Translations under genes and position numbers: made by a program
The notes under the pieces: model-generated
Seen by the model: only the letters and a program-made list of their open reading frames with translations
Told to the model about the DNA's origin: nothing
The model's database searches: none
NCBI GenBank assembly: GCA_018396435.1
Contig: JAGTRG010000010.1
Location: 1-34,759, forward strand
Direction: 5' to 3'
Length of the DNA: 34,759 bases
DNA from: Candidatus Bathyarchaeota archaeon
GTDB lineage: Archaea; Thermoproteota; Bathyarchaeia; Bathyarchaeales; DTEX01
Shown: piece after piece, positions 31,519-34,759 of the stretch
Position numbering within the stretch: the first letter of the stretch is position 1
How the letters are laid out: every line of letters begins with the position of its first letter

Positions 31519-32292
31519 ATGAGATGGGAGGAGCTCACAGCGGATGAACTATCTGATCTTGCCAAGAGGGGTGACATCGTTGCGGTCGTTCCAATAGGCT
31601 CGCTGGAGAAACATGGACCTCATCTTCCCCTCGGAACAGATGGACTGGTAGCCTATGAGGTTGCATTAAGGGCTGCTGAAAAGGAGCCATGTATAGTGCT
31701 CCCTCCGCTATTCTATAGCTATGTGGCGGATATGCGTCAATTTCCAGGAGCCATAAACATAAGGGAAGATGTTCTCTTAAACTTTTTAGAAAATATCTGC
31801 GAAGAAATCTCTAGAAACGGTTTTAAGAAAATCTTGATAATAAACGGCCATGGGGGAAATACAAATATCTTAAGGCTCTTCGCCACCAGCAGACTTACAA
31901 GAAAAACCGATTACTCTCTCTACATACTGGCTGAACCTTGGGCGTTCGAATGGGAAATTCTGCCTAAAATTAGGGAAACCAGCGAGATTGGTCATGCCTG
32001 CGAAATAGAAACAAGCTTCATGCTTTATCTATATCCAAGCCTCTGCCGGATGGAACGGGCTAAAATCGCTAAAACAAAACCCAAACCTTTAGAGGGAACC
32101 CCCATCATCACGCCATTCGACTGGGTCATATATTGCCCGGAAGGATACGTGGGGGATCCGACGAAGGCAACCAGAGAAAAGGGCGAAAAACTCGTTGAAG
32201 CATGGATAAAGGGCATTATTGAAGCGATAAGAAAAATAAAGGCGGATGAGAGCCTGAAGGAAGTCGCCATTATAACTGAAAACCTCCCATAA
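31519..32292 (+). CDS. Creatininase family protein
   Basis: The 257-residue protein carries GSLEKHGPHLPLGTD (residues about 27-41), INGHGGN near 110 and GHACEIETS near 160, the Glu, His, Asp and Glu positions that bind two metals in creatininase and in the formamide hydrolase ArfB and MftE relatives. Members open small amide or formamide bonds, or process peptides. I use the ATG at 31519, preceded by GGAGTGATC, rather than the ATG at 31504. It pairs with the amidohydrolase upstream; the substrate is unknown, with riboflavin or F420-type formamides one possibility. Confidence 0.87.
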   Translation: MRWEELTADELSDLAKRGDIVAVVPIGSLEKHGPHLPLGTDGLVAYEVALRAAEKEPCIVLPPLFYSYVADMRQFPGAINIREDVLLNFLENICEEISRNGFKKILIINGHGGNTNILRLFATSRLTRKTDYSLYILAEPWAFEWEILPKIRETSEIGHACEIETSFMLYLYPSLCRMERAKIAKTKPKPLEGTPIITPFDWVIYCPEGYVGDPTKATREKGEKLVEAWIKGIIEAIRKIKADESLKEVAIITENLP

Positions 32293-32344
32293 CAAAAAAC
32301 AATTAAGAAGAAATCAACTCTTCAAAGCAGCATGCTTCCCATAT

Positions 32345-32881
32345 CTATACTGCAAAAAATCTTAAAATCTGAACGAACCCCACTTCAAGAATGGCTGCCA
32401 AGAGAAAAATCAAGCAAATTTTGGCTAGCGCTTTATTCGTTAAGCTATTTGCTAGGGTTACATGTATGGCCTTGTATATGCCGTATGCTTCAACAATCCC
32501 ATGCGGCAGGCTGACCAGCATAATTATTTCAACCACATCAAACACAATACGTCCATAGATATGTTGATAGATTCTTAAGATGCTTATCACGAGAATTATC
32601 ACCGTGAATATGGCTGCGAAGATGCGGGGGTGATCAAGCACAACGTAATCCACCTTTCTCTTCGGGAGGAACGCTGGGACAAACTCAACATAGAAACTCA
32701 TTCCAATAATTATGAGTGAAACCACGATAACGTTGTGCATGAAAATCACGGCGATGGCAAGGGGCGGGTTTGCAAAAATATTGCTCGAGTATCCTAGGAA
32801 AAGGGTATTTTCAAAGTATGCTAAGGCAAGGAAAAAGACGAAGACGAAGCCAAGAGTTATTGCTTTATTTTTGCTGCTCAT
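32345..32881 (-). CDS. SpoIIM-like (DUF95) integral membrane protein
   Basis: The 178-residue protein has about five hydrophobic helices. ANPPLAIAVIFMHNVIVVSLIIIG and, later, VSLPHGIVEAYGIYKA recall the SpoIIM/DUF95 pattern, in which a helix after a small-residue loop is followed by a LPHGxxE motif. In archaea these proteins are of unknown role and are not linked to sporulation. It converges with the creatininase gene and stands alone. Assignment is from motif resemblance only. Confidence 0.6.
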   Translation of the reverse strand: MSSKNKAITLGFVFVFFLALAYFENTLFLGYSSNIFANPPLAIAVIFMHNVIVVSLIIIGMSFYVEFVPAFLPKRKVDYVVLDHPRIFAAIFTVIILVISILRIYQHIYGRIVFDVVEIIMLVSLPHGIVEAYGIYKAIHVTLANSLTNKALAKICLIFLLAAILEVGFVQILRFFAV

Positions 32882-33090
32882 GGGCTATTACCGGCTTATG
32901 TGTTTTTCAACACGTCTCTTCTGAAGTTTAATTATAGAGTTACCTATATACTTTTTAAATAATTATGTGTATCGTTGTCTTGACGGACACTAATTTTGCT
33001 ACTTTACAATAATAGCAGCGTCTTTACAAAAAATTAAAAGTGCAAGATTTCATATGATATCTTGTGATTTTATTGAACAAAAAAGTATTC

Positions 33091-33480
33091 ATGATGAAAT
33101 TGAGCGAGATACAACCAAGCCAGCTATATATTTGCTCTGAAAAATTATCTGAGGTTATGAAAGCATTTGATGCCAATAACCCCGAATCGATAGAGCCTAT
33201 ACCAATTAAGAAGCTCGGGGGCGACATTATTTTTGTGGATGGGCACACAAGGGCTTTCGCAGCTTTTCTCTGCGGATTCTCGGAGGTTCCAGTTTACTGG
33301 GAGGATGAGGAGCTCGATTGGGATGCCTATGAAATCTGCGTAGAATGGTGTAAGAGTGAGGGGATACGCACGATAGCCGACCTAAAAAATAGGGTTGTAC
33401 CTCAAAGTGAATATGAAATATTATGGTATGAGCGATGCGAAAAAATGCAGCGAGAATTAGAGGAAAAAAGAAAGAAATGA
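33091..33480 (+). CDS. Small ParB/sulfiredoxin-like protein
   Basis: From MMKLSEIQPSQLYICSEKL the chain runs about 129 residues with a ParB/Srx-type core: PIPIKKLGGDIIFVDGHTRAFAAFLCG, where the GHTRAxA turn corresponds to the nucleotide-binding GxxR box of ParB N-terminal domains. A conserved-looking acidic segment (DEELDWDAYEICVEWC) and a Lys/Glu helix end it. No DNA-binding HTH is present, so it is not a full partition protein. The ORF track starts at a GTG (33064). I prefer the ATG at 33091 or 33094, but no ribosome site decides, and a leaderless GTG start remains possible. Confidence 0.6.
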   Translation: MMKLSEIQPSQLYICSEKLSEVMKAFDANNPESIEPIPIKKLGGDIIFVDGHTRAFAAFLCGFSEVPVYWEDEELDWDAYEICVEWCKSEGIRTIADLKNRVVPQSEYEILWYERCEKMQRELEEKRKK

Positions 33481-33610
33481 TAGGTTTTTCGTAAAACATT
33501 TGTTAAAGTGAAATAAATCTGGCATAGATTCACAAGTATGATATTTTATCCTCAACGATGCATATATGCTAGAAAATATAGGTGGGTGGAGAAGAAGATC
33601 AATTACTAGC

Positions 33611-33820
33611 TTATTTCTCTTTGATCTTTTTTAGACGTTCCCGCTCGATTTTCTCAATGCATGCTTCTCGGGCGAATGAGGAGCGGCTTGGCCAGTAGCC
33701 GTACTCTTTAATAAGTTTATCGATTTCCTCAAGAACGGGCATGGGGATGGAGATCGCTCCGAATTCAACTCGTGTTCTTTTTCCACGTTTTTCAGGGTTT
33801 GGATCTCTCATTTTGTTCAT
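33611..33820 (-). CDS. Ribbon-helix-helix domain protein
   Basis: The protein of about 69 residues holds one RHH unit: the strand VEFGAISIPMPV, helix LEEIDKLIKEYGY and helix SRSSFAREACIEKIERERL, in the CopG/MetJ/Arc layout. A basic N-terminal tail (PEKRGKRTR) probably contacts DNA. TTATATATA upstream places transcription near the ATG at 33820, giving a very short leader, so that start is chosen over the one at 33841. It may be a regulator or the antitoxin of a lost pair; no toxin gene is next to it. Confidence 0.65.
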   Translation of the reverse strand: MNKMRDPNPEKRGKRTRVEFGAISIPMPVLEEIDKLIKEYGYWPSRSSFAREACIEKIERERLKKIKEK

Positions 33821-33936
33821 CTCATTGTTCTCATAATACATTATTCTGCTATATATAATTAATGGTATTTTGATAAAGAACAGACATAATTAAATAAGAA
33901 GATAAATGCGATTGAATCTAAGAACGGCTGGGGATG

Positions 33937-34758
33937 TTAATTAGATGGTTTGATTCCCACAATGCTGCGCAACAAGAGAAAAGTTGCTAAAATCTGAGTT
34001 GTCACAGCGTAACATGCTAAAGATGCGAATGGAACATTTAAAGCTATTAATAATCCGTAAAGTGAGCCGCTGGCAAGAAAGCCGACGCCGTATATAGTGT
34101 TAAAGATGCCGTAAGCGGTCCCTCTTGAAGATATGGGGGTAAAATCTGAAACAGCGGCCCGATAGATGGACTCTTGCATTCCGAGAACTAAACCGAAGAA
34201 GAGGGCTGAAACCCATAAGGATGATAGATCATTGTTAGAAAAAGTAAGTAGGGATGGGACAATGGAGATTAAAAATGGCGCTGCAAGAATTTTTATTCCA
34301 ACCTTGTCGTAAACGTACCCGAAGATTAAGGCGGCGGGAGCATCTATTCCCTGAATAAGCATGTATATAAGAGGCACAATCCATTGCTCCCCATATGGCT
34401 GTAAAATGTTTGAGGCCTTAGCCAATATTATCGTGTATGGAATAAGCCCCATTGTGTTCAATAAAACAGCTAGAGTATAAATGTAGAAATTTTTTCCAAG
34501 AGCGCTTTTTACCTCAACCCTTTGCTTTTCTATAACCTCTACTCTTGAGCCTATTCCCTTGTAGGTGTAAGCTAGCACGATCAGAAGAATGAAGAATGGT
34601 ACAAAGAGAAACGTGAAGGTGAATACGTAATTATTAGCGCTTATCAGCATCAAAGTGGCCACCATAGCCGGACCAATTATCGCGCCAATCTGATCTAAAA
34701 GCTCATGCAGCCCAAATGCTTTCCCAGCGCCAACATCCTTGCTTATCATCGATAGCAC
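33937..34758 (-). CDS. MFS transporter, C-terminal part (cut by window edge)
   Basis: The visible 273 residues contain about eight hydrophobic helices. The first residues (GKAFGLHELLDQIGAIIGPAMVA) match the end of the N-terminal half of an MFS antiporter, and the middle basic loop (KGIGSRVEVIEKQRVEVK) is the usual hinge between halves. The C-terminal half includes FGYVYDKVGIK, the repeat of the family loop 2-3 motif, and SSRGTAYGIFNTIYGVG. The N terminus lies beyond 34759. The substrate is unknown. Confidence 0.8.
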   Translation of the reverse strand: MLSMISKDVGAGKAFGLHELLDQIGAIIGPAMVATLMLISANNYVFTFTFLFVPFFILLIVLAYTYKGIGSRVEVIEKQRVEVKSALGKNFYIYTLAVLLNTMGLIPYTIILAKASNILQPYGEQWIVPLIYMLIQGIDAPAALIFGYVYDKVGIKILAAPFLISIVPSLLTFSNNDLSSLWVSALFFGLVLGMQESIYRAAVSDFTPISSRGTAYGIFNTIYGVGFLASGSLYGLLIALNVPFASLACYAVTTQILATFLLLRSIVGIKPSN

Positions 34759-34759
34759 T

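Overview
The window reads as chromosomal DNA of an archaeon, most likely a Bathyarchaeia-type or related Thermoproteota lineage. This is inferred, not tested. The support is two intron-bearing tRNA-Val genes, TATA-like boxes about 25 nt before predicted transcript starts, GGTGA/GGAGG ribosome sites with many TTG and GTG starts, a GTP-type PEP carboxykinase, a His-type archaeal Thi4, a DtxR-FeoA-FeoB operon, an archaeal-type NikR and tandem DUF72 proteins.

Layout. 0-5.4 kb: a methyltransferase-like uroporphyrinogen-decarboxylase family gene overlaps or abuts a tungstate-type ABC system whose binding protein and permease are fused in one chain, then its ATPase and a DUF362 membrane protein. 5.4-6.1 kb: tRNA-Val(CAC) with a 57-nt intron and a small unknown protein. 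6.2-11.5 kb: carbohydrate genes (GH4 glycosidase, a long UROD-family protein, a sugar-isomerase-like TIM barrel and a divergently transcribed Gfo/Idh/MocA dehydrogenase), with a hairpin-rich convergent intergenic region. 11.6-14.5 kb: an ABC-2 exporter pair, an isoprenylcysteine-methyltransferase-like membrane protein and a small unknown. 14.5-17.9 kb: PEPCK, Thi4 and a COG2522-like HTH regulator that the ORF track misses because its best start is ACG.

17.9-24.5 kb is a metal-homeostasis block: feoB, feoA and a DtxR-type regulator on the minus strand, then NikR, then a plus-strand metal ABC importer (ATPase, permease, membrane-anchored binding protein). Dyads lie over or beside the TATA boxes of the DtxR operon and the importer operon, so I can propose which regulator acts where. 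24.5-26.4 kb holds a membrane protein, a 2-hydroxyacid dehydrogenase and a small repeat-built beta protein.

26.4-30.4 kb is an A/T-rich plastic region next to tRNA-Val(TAC). It contains a frameshifted tyrosine-integrase 3' end, a frameshifted unknown remnant, two tandem DUF72 genes (one with a SWIM-like zinc motif), and the intact 5' ends of a RecA/KaiC-like ATPase and a NucS-like nuclease, both cut off where they face each other. 30.6-34.8 kb returns to ordinary genes: amidohydrolase, creatininase-family enzyme, SpoIIM-like membrane protein, ParB/sulfiredoxin-like small protein, ribbon-helix-helix protein, and an MFS transporter running off the right edge.

The least ordinary items are the SBP-permease fusion, the two differently interrupted tRNA-Val genes (one apparently with a noncanonical intron), the ACG-start regulator, the TATA-flanking operators in the metal block, and the decayed repair/integrase island around the DUF72 pair.
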